Source of the DNA: Bremia lactucae
Lineage: Eukaryota > Oomycota > Peronosporomycetes > Peronosporales > Peronosporaceae
Reading direction: 5' to 3'
Assembly (NCBI RefSeq): GCF_004359215.1
Contig: NC_090624.1
Location: 892,148 to 905,738, forward strand
DNA: 13,591 nucleotides
In this document: piece by piece, positions 7,796 through 13,591 of the stretch
How the letters are laid out: every line of letters starts with the position of its first letter
How positions within the stretch are numbered: position 1 is the stretch's first letter
The notes under the pieces: model-generated
The model's database searches: none
Seen by the model: the letters and a program-made list of their open reading frames with translations, nothing else
Told to the model about the DNA's origin: nothing
Made by a program: the position numbers and the translations under genes

Positions 7796-7809
7796 TTACT
7801 TTGCATTTT
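7796..7809 (+). promoter_or_regulatory. Putative LTR core promoter (Inr+FPR-like)
   Basis: TTACTTTGCATTTT, preceded by AATATA. It is identical in all four A/C-type LTRs although their flanks have diverged. GTTTGCGAACTAAG about 20-30 bp upstream is also shared. The expected start site is A7798. Confidence 0.5.
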
Positions 7810-7844
7810 GCACTCAACCACTCAAGCCTTTGACCTTTTCTTTA

Positions 7845-7856
7845 GGTTATGAGCCC
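7845..7856 (+). promoter_or_regulatory. Primer binding site of element C (initiator tRNA-Met anticodon arm)
   Basis: GGTTATGAGCCC abuts the LTR and is identical to element B's PBS. It complements the anticodon arm of initiator tRNA-Met. The ATG at 7849-7851 inside it is the first codon of gag. Confidence 0.75.
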
Positions 7857-8543
7857 GATCCCCGCATTCTCTGCCCAAGACTCCGTCTACGCTTTCGCCA
7901 TGGACACCTCCACGCCAAGCCGCATCAACTAGTTCGACGGAACCAACTTCCACGCGTGATAGTTCAAGATGCAGATGGTGCTCGAGGAACGTGATCTGTG
8001 GGAGGTCGTTTGTGGAGACGTGAAGATCGAGCTAAGCGTGACTCCATTGGACCAAGCGACGTTCGAGAGGAAGTCCCGCAAAGCGATGGCGATCATCTGC
8101 CTTGCGATGGAAGACTCACAACTGCCGTTGGTTCGCTCGGCGAGTGGTGCATTTAATGCATGGTCAAAGTTGGAAGACCACTTTGAGAAGAAGAGTCTTG
8201 CAAACAAGCTCTTTCTTCGTCGTCGTTTCTTCACGACCATGATGGATGAAGGTGATGATGTGCTTGAGCACATTACAAGCTCAAGACTCAGGCACTCGAC
8301 GCAGTGAGTGCTCCGGTCAGCGAAGACGACTTGGTGATCACGCTTCTGAGAAATCTAAGCGAGTCGTACCAATTCCTGATCACAGCAATGGAATCGCGTT
8401 CCGACACGCTGACGTGGGAACTAGTGACGTCTCGGCTACTACATGAAGACTTGAAGCGCAAGGATCAAGGTGGCGGTGCTGAGGGAACTGCGCACGGCCA
8501 AGCGTTTATGACAAGCGACAATGGTAAGCGCAAGGGACGATAG
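7849..8543 (+). pseudogene. gag: Element C gag capsid region
   Basis: The frame starts at the PBS ATG (M-S-P-I-P-A-F, against M-S-P-S-A-M in element B) and reads to FDGTNFHA. In-frame stops lie at 7930-7932 (TAG), 7957-7959 (TGA) and 7960-7962 (TAG). The frame then stays open from 7963 through MQMVLEERDLWEVV and AWSKLEDHFEKKSLANKLF. A 1-bp deletion near 8273 shifts the reading to the frame with SEDDLVITLLRNLSESYQF and LVTSRLLHEDLKRK, ending at TAG 8541-8543. These are copia-type (UBN2) Gag features. The zinc knuckle follows in frame straight after the TAG, so gag and knuckle were once continuous. Confidence 0.85.
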
Positions 8544-9147
8544 ATGCAGAAGACTGGTGCCTGTCACTACTGCGGTGAACAAGGGCATTGGATCGCCAAG
8601 TGTCCAGCGACGATTCGCGAGAATGCGGAGCGACAGAGGCCACAGCGAGCGAATGTCGCGCAGGGTGAAGACGACTCTGGCGATTTTCTCTTTTCGGTTG
8701 GAGGAAGTGTTTCCAAGTCGAGTGAAGTGTGGCTAATCGACTCGGGTGCAATGCAGCACATGACGAGTTCCAAGAATTTCATGAGGAACTACAAGACAAT
8801 CTCTCCGGTGGACGTACATCTCGCAGACGACGGTGTGGTTCAAGCTATCGGGACTGGCGACATTGTGCTGTCCATGCAAACTCCTCGTGGGGTCAAGAAG
8901 GGTATGCTTACTGGTGTGTGGGCACATACCAAAGTTGTCACGCAACTTATGTTCGGTCGGTCGCTTCACCAAGGACGTTGGGGTCGTGATCTTCGAGAGC
9001 GAAGGGTGTTTCGGTGAGACAAAAGGCCTCAAGTGGAAGCTCGGCGCTCGTGAAAGCAAAGGACTGTTCAAGCTCTGCATGACACCAATGATGCATGAGG
9101 CCAATGTGGCAAGCTTGAAGGATCGCAATAGGGAGACTACGTCGTAA
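8544..9147 (+). pseudogene. pol: Element C zinc knuckle and aspartic protease
   Basis: The open frame 8544-9017 has a CCHC knuckle at 8562-8603 (C-H-Y-C-G-E-Q-G-H-W-I-A-K-C) and, 46 residues later, the protease active site W-L-I-D-S-G-A at 8730-8750. It continues with VDVHLADDGVVQAIGTGDIV. A 1-bp shift near 8925 moves the reading to H-I-P-K-L-S-R-N-L-C-S-V-G-R-F-T-K, then FESEGCFGETKGLKWKLG, ending at 9147. The part after the active site corresponds to the inverted PR fragments at 2763-3096 and 11943-12272. The active-site frame itself is intact. Confidence 0.85.
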
Positions 9148-9986
9148 CTTTTCGCACCTTCGACTCGGTCACATCGGCCTTGGCGGTCTAGATGCCATCA
9201 TCAAGAAGAACTACGGTATTGGCGTGGACATGGCGTCGGCAAAACAGTGGGAGCTGTGCGACGGGTGCTCACTCGGCAAGCAAACACGATAAGCTACATG
9301 AGGTCGTCACCCAACCGCGCGAAGCAAGTGCTAGAGGTTGTCCACAGCGATGTGTGTGGTCCCATGCAGACATCAACATTGGTGGAAAGCGCTATTTTGT
9401 CACCTTTATTGATGGGAAGTCGCACTTCTGTGTGGTGTACATGCTGCGAAACAAGTCCGAAGTATCTGCCAAATTCGCTGACTTTGTTGCGCTTGCGGAA
9501 ACCCAAACGGGTAAGCGGGTGAAGACGCTCCGCAGTGACAACGGCGGCGAATACATGTCGCACGAAATGGCCAAGTTCTGCAGCAAACGTGGGATCATAC
9601 AGAAGTTCACACCGCCATACACGCCTCAGCTGAACGGAGTCGCCGAACGGATGAACCGGACGCTGGTGGAGTGTGCGCGCTGCATGCTGGAACACGCCGG
9701 ATTGTCAAAGAGATATTGGGGCGAAGCGGTGATGACTGCTACGTTTCTCCGCAATCGTTGTCCGACGCGCGCGATCAGCAACGACAAATCGCCGCACCAA
9801 GTTTGGACAGGAAAGAAACCATTGCTGGCGAACCTGAAAGTGTTTGGTGTCACGCATATGTGCATGTGCCGAAGAAGAAACGCACCAAATTCGACGCTCG
9901 GTCGGTGCGCTACCGTTTTGTCGGGTAATCAGAGCACGAGACAGCATATCGGTTTGAAGAATTGGAGAGCGCTCGTGTGCTGGTGA
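9148..9986 (+). pseudogene. pol: Element C pol: integrase zinc finger and core
   Basis: A finger H-L-R-L-G-H-I-G near 9157 and C-D-G-C near 9258 precede the core. Asp in HSDVCGPM (9349-9351) is in one frame. A shift near 9375 leads to the frame with KRYFVTFIDGKSHF, RSDNGGEYMSHEM (Asp) and LNGVAERMNRTLVE (Glu, 35 residues later). A second shift after LKVFG near 9845 moves the real reading to HVPKKKRTKFDARSVRYRF, where TAA near 9929 replaces the Tyr codon expected in G-Y-S-E-H-E. All triad residues survive, but not in one frame. The ends are approximate. Confidence 0.85.
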
Positions 9987-10372
9987 GCCGTGACGCGCAG
10001 TTTATGGAAGACGTCTACGACAGTGGGAGACGGAACTACTCTCAGAGAGAGGTCGTCATCCAAGATGAAGTTCTGACGGATCAAGAATCGTCGCAATCGG
10101 ACGAAGAGGCAAATGATGATGAAGAAACTGCGCAGGAGGAAGACCTCGAATCAGGCAGCAAGCGACACCAACGGACGCAGTCATTGGAGCAAGCAATGAA
10201 GGTTCCAAGTGCCAAGCGGTCTGCGTCGCACAGGCGACACGTAGGTCTCGACGAGATGTCAGCGGCAGCGCAAAAAAGCACAAGTTTTGAGGCTGCCTAC
10301 GTTGTGGATTCAGTGGGAGAAATGCCAAATACGCTCAAGTTGGCGATGGAATCCAGCGACGCAGTCAAATAA
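9962..10372 (+). pseudogene. pol: Element C pol: integrase tail and acidic linker
   Basis: The frame opens in the end of integrase (ESARVLVSRDAQFMEDVYD), as in element A (SNRVLVSRDAKFMED). It then becomes a low-complexity linker very rich in Asp, Glu, Ser and Gln (about 10080-10165), followed by a basic stretch with KRHQR and KRSASHRRH. The basic, unstructured region between INT and RT is where copia-family elements can carry nuclear-localisation signals. That role is an inference here. TAA at 10370-10372 sits where Trp is expected, and RT follows in the same frame. Confidence 0.75.
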
Positions 10373-10895
10373 AAGGAGGCATGTGACTCGGAGTATGAGT
10401 CGCTGCGCAAGAACGACACATTGGATGTTGTACCACTACCGAAGGGTCGGAAGGCGATCGGCTGCAGATGGATGTTTCGCGTGAAGGAGAATCAAAATGG
10501 AGAATTGGAGCGGTTCAAGGCGCGAATGGTGGCGAAGGGATTTTCACAGAAATACGGCATCGACTATGAAGAAACGTTCGCATCGGTGGCCAAGTTCACG
10601 TCGATCCGGACAGTGCTCAGTGTGGCTGCCAAGCACAGTCTCAAACTACACCAGATGGATGTTAAGACAGCGTTCCTGGACGGAGTTCTCGACGAAGACA
10701 TCTACATGGTGCAGCCGGATGGGTTTGTCGACGAAGATCATCCGAATTACGTATGCAAGCTGAAGCGGTCGCTCTATGGGCTAAAGCAAATCGCCGCGAA
10801 TGTGGAACCACACCATCGACGTTTTCATACTAGAAATGGGATTCAAGAAGTGCGAGTTGGATCACTGCGTCTACATCAAGAGAAATGACCATTAG
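10373..10895 (+). pseudogene. pol: Element C pol: RT N-terminal half
   Basis: In the same frame as the preceding linker: LDVVPLPKGRKAIGCRWMFR, ARMVAKGFSQKYGIDYEETF, HQMDVKTAFLDGVLDEDIYM (motif A Asp) and KLKRSLYGLKQ. One extra A within 10787-10790 then shifts the frame. The continuing RT reads SPRMWNHTID and then DHCVYIKRND in another frame, up to TAG 10893-10895. Only the nonsense codon separates this from the next segment, which holds motif C. Element A lacks exactly this RT core, so C is the better guide to the family's RT. Confidence 0.88.
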
Positions 10896-11738
10896 ATGAT
10901 CTTCGTGGTGCTGTACGTGGACGACCTCATCCTGGCAAGCAGTAACGACGAGTTGTTGGAGTCGACCAAGCACGCGCTGAGTGAACGCTTTGAGATGACG
11001 GACATGGGCGAGCTGGAATACTTTCTCGGGATGGAAATTAAGAACAACCGTAACGAAGGAAAAGTGACGGTGCGGCAGACCAAGTTTCTCAAGTCCATTT
11101 TAACAAGGTTCGACATGCAAGATAGCAAGCCTGTGAAGACGCCGCAAGATCCAGGACTCAAGGTGACCAAGAGCATGTGCGAGGGCGGCTGCAATCACGA
11201 AGACACAAGGAAGAACGTGCCGAACCGGAGTGCCGTCAGCAGCATCATGTACGTGATGATGATGAGCAGCGGGTGTATCAGCTGGAAGAGCAAGAAACAG
11301 CGTACGGTGGCAGCTGAATACATGGCATTGTCAGAGGCTACGCAAGAAGCAATATGGCTCAAGGCGTTTTTGTGTGAGTTGGGCGAGATATCGTCGGATA
11401 CCGCTGTCAAGAGTTTTGAGGATAACCAAGGCTCGATTGCACTGGCGAAGAATCCGCAGTACCACAAGCGGACCAAGCACATCGAAATTAGATACCATTT
11501 TGTACGCGAAAAGGTTGAAGACGGTCAAGGGATTCTTGAGTATATTTCTACTCTCGACATGCTGGCCGACATCATGACCAAGCCAATTCCCGCGGCACTG
11601 TTTTGCGCACTTCGTGGCAAGCTCGGAATACAAGGTCCAAGAGCTGTCGAGTCGAGTGAGAGTGTTGTCAAGGACGCTGAAAAAGAGACGTCTCGAGCAG
11701 CAAAAGGATCAACAATGGATACTGGTTTATGCCGGTAG
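10896..11738 (+). pseudogene. pol: Element C pol: RT C-terminal part and RNase H with deletions
   Basis: The open frame of 280 codons contains VLYVDDLILASS (motif C), RFEMTDMGELEYFLGMEI and VRQTKFLKSILTRFDM. At 11254-11265 it jumps from S-I-M-Y-V-M to M-S-S-G-C-I-S-W-K-S-K-K-Q within a GATGATGATG run. Against element A about 85 codons are gone, including SDADWAGD, the first RNase H Asp. A second small loss removes the L-S-S-T-E before A-E-Y-M-A-L. Both deletions are in frame. EDNQGSIALAKNP, HKRTKHIEIRYHF and LADIMTKPI remain. The frame ends at TAG 11736-11738, 76 bases into the LTR. Confidence 0.88.
11651..11662 (+). other. Polypurine tract of element C
   Basis: GTCGAGTGAGAG directly before the TGTTG of the 3' LTR. 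It has one change from the GTCGAGTGGGAG tracts at 324-335 and 13358-13369. Confidence 0.65.
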
Positions 11739-11748
11739 ATATCGGTAA

Positions 11749-11796
11749 TGACGTCATGCGGTTACGTCATTGGGATGACGTCAGTCGATGACGTCA
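11749..11796 (+). promoter_or_regulatory. CRE-like octamer array, 3' LTR of element C
   Basis: TGACGTCA starts at 11749, 11776 and 11789, and TTACGTCA at 11762. Spacing is 13, 14 and 13 bp. Three sites are perfect palindromes, more than in the 5' LTR, where two of four have decayed. Confidence 0.62.
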
Positions 11797-11891
11797 GAAG
11801 CTGATAGAAGATTCCGGAAGCGCTGAATGAATAGAAGTAATGGTTGGCATAGAGATAGCAATAGGTTTGCGAACTAAGTCCTTAAATATAT

Positions 11892-11905
11892 TTACTTTGC
11901 ATTTT
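11892..11905 (+). promoter_or_regulatory. Putative LTR core promoter facing into the palindrome centre
   Basis: TTACTTTGCATTTT with AAATATAT upstream. Transcription from it would run rightward through the inverted PR and the plus-strand RT of the rearranged unit. Confidence 0.5.
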
Positions 11906-11942
11906 GCCAACTAGTGCTCTTGACCAATTCATTATCTAGAGC

Positions 11943-12272
11943 ACTATGTCCAATGTGCCCAAGTCGAAGGTGCCAGAGGTACGAAGTGGTGTCCCCATGG
12001 CATCCCGACGAGCTTGTCACATTGGCTTCGTCAGTACTGACAGGCATCTGCACAGCTTAAACAGCATTTTGACCTCGCAGGCTCCAAGCTTCCACTGCAT
12101 CCGTTTTGCCTTGACAAAACAGCCATCGCTTTCGAATGTGACTGGTCCAACATCCTTGTTATGTGAAACGTCCAACGGAGAAAAATTGCGCGATAGCTTT
12201 GGAATATGCCACACTCCGCGAAGCATATCCTTCTTATTTCTGTAGGGCGTCTTCATTGACATTACAATGTCG
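11943..12272 (-). pseudogene. pol: Protease C-terminal fragment, inverted (copy 2)
   Basis: The minus frame from 12262 reads MSMKTPYRNKKDMLRGVWHI and P-K-L-S-R-N, then F-E-S-D-G-C-F-V-K-A-K-R-M-Q-W, as in element A at 2763-3089. There is no protease active site. Indels break the frame after L-S-R-N, where A reads L-F-S-V-G-R-F. It is bounded by the LTR at 11940 and by the RT junction at 12269-12272. Confidence 0.75.
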
Positions 12273-12919
12273 AGCGATACATGGCGCGTCTAGTGACCGA
12301 AGGCTTTGCACAGAAATTTTGCATCGACTATGAAGAAACATTTGCGCCTGTGGCCAAGTTTGCGTCGATCCGGATCTTGCTCAGTCTGGCTGCCAAGTAC
12401 GGACTCATGGTCCATCATATGGATATGAAGACAGCATTTCTAAACGGCCAGCTCGATGAGGATATCTACATGGCGCAGCTTGATGGCTTTACGAATATGG
12501 CCAATCCTGGTTATGTATGCAAGTTACAACGGTCACTGTACGGGCTGAAGCAATCGCCTCGCATGTGGAACAAGACTACTGATGATTTTATGCTGAGACT
12601 GAAGTTCACGAAGTGTGAATCCGATCACTGCGTGTACATGAAGCGGAATGACCAAGACATGATTTTCGTCGCGCTCTACGTCGACGATTTAATCTTGGCT
12701 AGCAGTTCCAGCAAGATGCTTTAAGAAACCAAGCAAGCACTCAGCCAACGATTTGAAATGACGAATTTGGGCCAACTCAAGTTCTTTTCTTGGAATTGAG
12801 ATCGAGCAAGACTCTACGATCGGGACTCTGACGATGCGGCAAATCAAGTTCGCAAGCGATATTTTCACCAAGTTTATTCTGGAAAACAGCAACCCGTCAG
12901 AACGCTTCAAGACCCAGGA
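12269..12919 (+). pseudogene. pol: Plus-strand RT fragment (copy 2)
   Basis: Open from 12269 to TAA 12722-12724 (ATG at 12281 is a Lys-to-Met change, not a native start). It contains YEETFAPVAKFASIR, HHMDMKTAFLNG (motif A), LYGLKQSPRMWN and YVDDLILASS (motif C). Compared with copy 1 I count roughly 13 amino-acid-changing against 5 silent codon differences, as expected for unconstrained sequence. After the TAA the frame resumes (ETKQALSQRFEMTNLG). It is lost at an extra T near 12788 and cut at about 12919. There is no RNase H. Confidence 0.87.
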
Positions 12920-13078
12920 GTTCGAAAGCGATGGCTGTTTTGTCAAGGCAAAAGGGATGCAGTGGAATCATGATGCCTGTCGGTACGGAAGAAGCCAATG
13001 TGACAAGCTCGTCGGGATGCCATGAGGACACCACTTCGTACATCTAGCACCTTCGATTGGGCACATTGGACATAGTGC
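12919..13078 (+). pseudogene. pol: Protease fragment on the plus strand (right arm)
   Basis: The plus frame reads F-E-S-D-G-C-F-V-K-A-K-G-M-Q-W, the end of the PR region, then diverges across a deletion of about 38 bp and stops at 13023-13025. It mirrors 11943-12136 and joins the RT fragment at about 12919 within CCCAGG/AGTTCG. Confidence 0.72.
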
Positions 13079-13113
13079 TCGAGATAATTAATTGGACAAG
13101 AGCACTAGTTGGC

Positions 13114-13127
13114 AAAATGCAAAGTAA
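13114..13127 (-). promoter_or_regulatory. Putative LTR core promoter facing into the palindrome centre
   Basis: The minus strand reads TTACTTTGCATTTT. It points leftward, toward the promoter at 11892-11905. Confidence 0.5.
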
Positions 13128-13223
13128 ATATATTTTAAGGACTGAGTTCGCAAACCTATTGCTACCTCTAAGCCAACCATTAATTCTATTCATTCAGCGC
13201 TTCCGGAACCTTCTAGAAGCTTG

Positions 13224-13271
13224 TGACGTCATCGACTGACGTCATCCCAATGACGTAACCGCATGACGTCA
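13224..13271 (-). promoter_or_regulatory. CRE-like octamer array, right-arm LTR
   Basis: TGACGTCA at 13224, 13237 and 13264, and TGACGTAA at 13251. Spacing is 13, 14 and 13 bp, mirroring the left arm. Confidence 0.62.
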
Positions 13272-13357
13272 TTACCGATATCTACCGGTATAAACCGGTA
13301 TCCACTGTTGATCCTTTTGCTGCTCGAGACGTCTCTTTTTCAGCGTCCTTGACAATA

Positions 13358-13369
13358 CTCCCACTCGAC
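13358..13369 (-). other. Polypurine tract, right arm
   Basis: The minus strand reads GTCGAGTGGGAG before the inverted LTR, identical to 324-335. Confidence 0.65.
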
Positions 13370-13591
13370 TAGACAGCTTTGGACCTTGTATTCCGAGCTT
13401 GCAACGAAGTGCGCAAAACTATGCCGCGGGAATTGGCTTGGTCATGATGTCGGCCAGCATGTCGAGAGTAGAAATATACTCAAGAATCACTTGACCGTCT
13501 TCAACCTTTTCGCGTACAAAATGGTATCTAATGTCGATGTGCTTGGTCCGCTTGTGGTACTGCGGATTCTTCGCCAGTGCAATCGAGCCTT
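13358..13591 (-). pseudogene. pol: RNase H C-terminal fragment, right arm (cut by window end)
   Basis: On the minus strand from 13591 the sequence encodes G-S-I-A-L-A-K-N-P-Q-Y-H-K-R-T-K-H-I-D-I, then RYHFVREKVEDGQVILEYI and LADIMTKPI. TAG at 13419-13421 replaces a Leu codon (CTG) present in the left arm. It restores H-I-D-I where element C reads H-I-E-I, so at that codon the right arm is closer to the family form. The upstream part lies beyond the window. Confidence 0.82.

Larger units (their letters stand above)
7590..7844 (+). repeat. 5' LTR of element C
   Basis: This runs from TGTTGGCGAGG to ...TTTCTTTA, immediately before the PBS (255 bp). The U3 starts with a run of ACCAGTAT/ACCGGTA-like repeats (7625-7652), followed by four CRE-like octamers, and the core-promoter block is at 7796-7809. 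With a start near 7798, U3 would be about 208 bp and R-U5 about 47 bp. The start is inferred from the TGTTG that opens the other A/C-type LTRs and from the break in B's RT. It ends TA rather than CA, as does the LTR at position 1. Confidence 0.8.
7590..11940 (+). mobile_element. Element C: near full-length, decayed Ty1/copia retrotransposon
   Basis: This region has every part in order: LTR, PBS, gag, zinc knuckle, protease, integrase, RT, RNase H, polypurine tract and LTR, over about 4.35 kb. The protein sequence closely matches element A. It is dead, with at least six in-frame stops, several frameshifts and in-frame deletions in RT/RH. The two LTRs differ far more from each other than the right LTR differs from the copy at 13079-13357, so its ends may not come from one insertion. 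I see no matching 5-bp duplication (AAAGT before 7590 against GCACT after 11940). Confidence 0.88.
11663..11940 (+). repeat. 3' LTR of element C (left arm of palindrome)
   Basis: This runs from TGTTGTCAAGGACGCTG to about ...ATTATCTAGA (278 bp). The end is uncertain by several bases because no PBS follows. It is about 94% identical by eye to the inverted LTR at 13079-13357, but clearly more different from the 5' LTR at 7590-7844, especially in U3. It carries four CRE-like octamers and the conserved core promoter. Its U5 end abuts the inverted PR fragment of the rearranged unit. The pol reading frame runs into its first 76 bases. Confidence 0.8.
11428..12136 (+). repeat. Left arm of large imperfect palindrome
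   Basis: This is the reverse complement of 12921-13591, centred near 12510. The arm contains the RNase H end, polypurine tract, LTR and the outer part of the minus-strand PR fragment. The arms differ by about 6% in the LTR, and the right arm lacks about 38 bp of the PR part. The left arm may start further left, since its partner runs off the window. Confidence 0.88.
11943..12919. repeat. Rearranged PR(-)/RT(+) unit, copy 2
   Basis: This matches 2762-3743 in the same orientation and shares the inverted junction (GTCG at 12269-12272) and the TAA at 12722-12724. Unlike copy 1, its PR side is cut at the LTR end (about 11943) instead of continuing into integrase. Its RT side is cut at about 12919, where it joins the opposite-strand PR copy. 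Confidence 0.85.
13079..13357 (-). repeat. Inverted LTR, right arm
   Basis: On the minus strand it starts TATTGTCAAGG (TG changed to TA) after the polypurine tract, and ends at about 13079 next to the PR fragment. It is about 94% identical by eye to 11663-11940. Part of U3 (CACAAGCTTCTAGAAGGTTC) agrees better with the 5' LTR at 7700-7719 than with the left arm, so it is not a simple copy of the left arm as it stands now. Confidence 0.8.
12921..13591 (-). repeat. Right arm of large imperfect palindrome
   Basis: This is the reverse complement of 11428-12136. In order outward from the centre it holds a PR fragment, an inverted LTR, a polypurine tract and the RNase H end. The match is still strong at the last base of the window, so the arm probably continues. 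Confidence 0.88.

Noticed and set aside
7930..10895. Stop codon reassignment (TAG as Lys) in the host.
   Set aside because: TAA and TGA also interrupt conserved regions (1543-1545, 4119-4121, 7957-7959, 10370-10372), alongside frameshifts. General decay explains all of them.
7590..11940. Endogenous virus with an envelope gene.
   Set aside because: No frame between RNase H and the LTR encodes an envelope-like protein. Gene order and motifs are those of a Ty1/copia retrotransposon.
7585..11945. Target-site duplication around element C.
   Set aside because: AAAGT precedes 7590 but GCACT follows 11940. They do not match, and the 3' boundary is uncertain by several bases.
3093..12724. The RT N-terminal frame is open for 151 codons in both copies of the rearranged unit, suggesting a domesticated protein.
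   Set aside because: The differences between the copies are mostly amino-acid changing (about 13 against 5 silent), neither copy has a native start codon, and both stop at the same early TAA before the rest of RT. This fits a young pseudogene duplication.
11428..13591. Fold-back DNA transposon with long terminal inverted repeats.
   Set aside because: The arms are retrotransposon RNase H, polypurine tract, LTR and PR sequence. No transposase is present, and no target duplication can be seen with the right end missing.

Overview
The window is a nest of decayed Ty1/copia-type LTR retrotransposons. I see no host gene, tRNA, rRNA or CRISPR array. Gag, zinc-knuckle, protease (PR), integrase (INT), reverse transcriptase (RT) and RNase H (RH) stretches appear on both strands, and nearly all are broken by stops, frameshifts or deletions. 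The genome type is eukaryotic. An oomycete (Phytophthora-like) source is my best guess, because the LTRs carry a block resembling the oomycete Inr+FPR core promoter and base composition is moderate. This is an inference from a few signals, not a database match.

Layout, left to right. (1) 1-3096, minus strand: element A, the 3' four-fifths of a copia element (PR fragment, INT, RT, RH, polypurine tract, LTR). Its RT has an internal deletion. (2) 3093-3835, plus strand: an RT fragment joined head to head to A's PR fragment through a 4-bp microhomology. (3) 3836-7589, minus strand: element B, a different copia family, in the permuted order RT-RH-LTR-gag-PR-INT around a single central LTR. (4) 7590-11940, plus strand: element C, with LTR-gag-PR-INT-RT-RH-LTR order, abutting B's RT. 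(5) 11943-13078: a second copy of the rearranged PR/RT unit seen at 2762-3743, with the same junction and the same nonsense codon. (6) 11428-12136 and 12921-13591: arms of a large imperfect palindrome (RH, LTR, PR) about 94% identical over the LTR, with about 0.8 kb of RT sequence at the centre. The right arm runs off the window.

The regulatory parts are better preserved than the proteins. Both PBS sites match the anticodon arm of initiator tRNA-Met, not its 3' end, and contain the presumed gag start codon. The C-type LTRs carry four CRE-like octamers (TGACGTCA and variants) at 13-14 bp spacing. A core-promoter block is identical in all four A/C-type LTRs.

No element here looks able to move by itself. 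The points most worth attention are the twice-present rearranged unit, the palindrome with LTR promoters firing toward each other (a possible source of double-stranded RNA), the phased CRE array, and the gag start codon inside the primer binding site.
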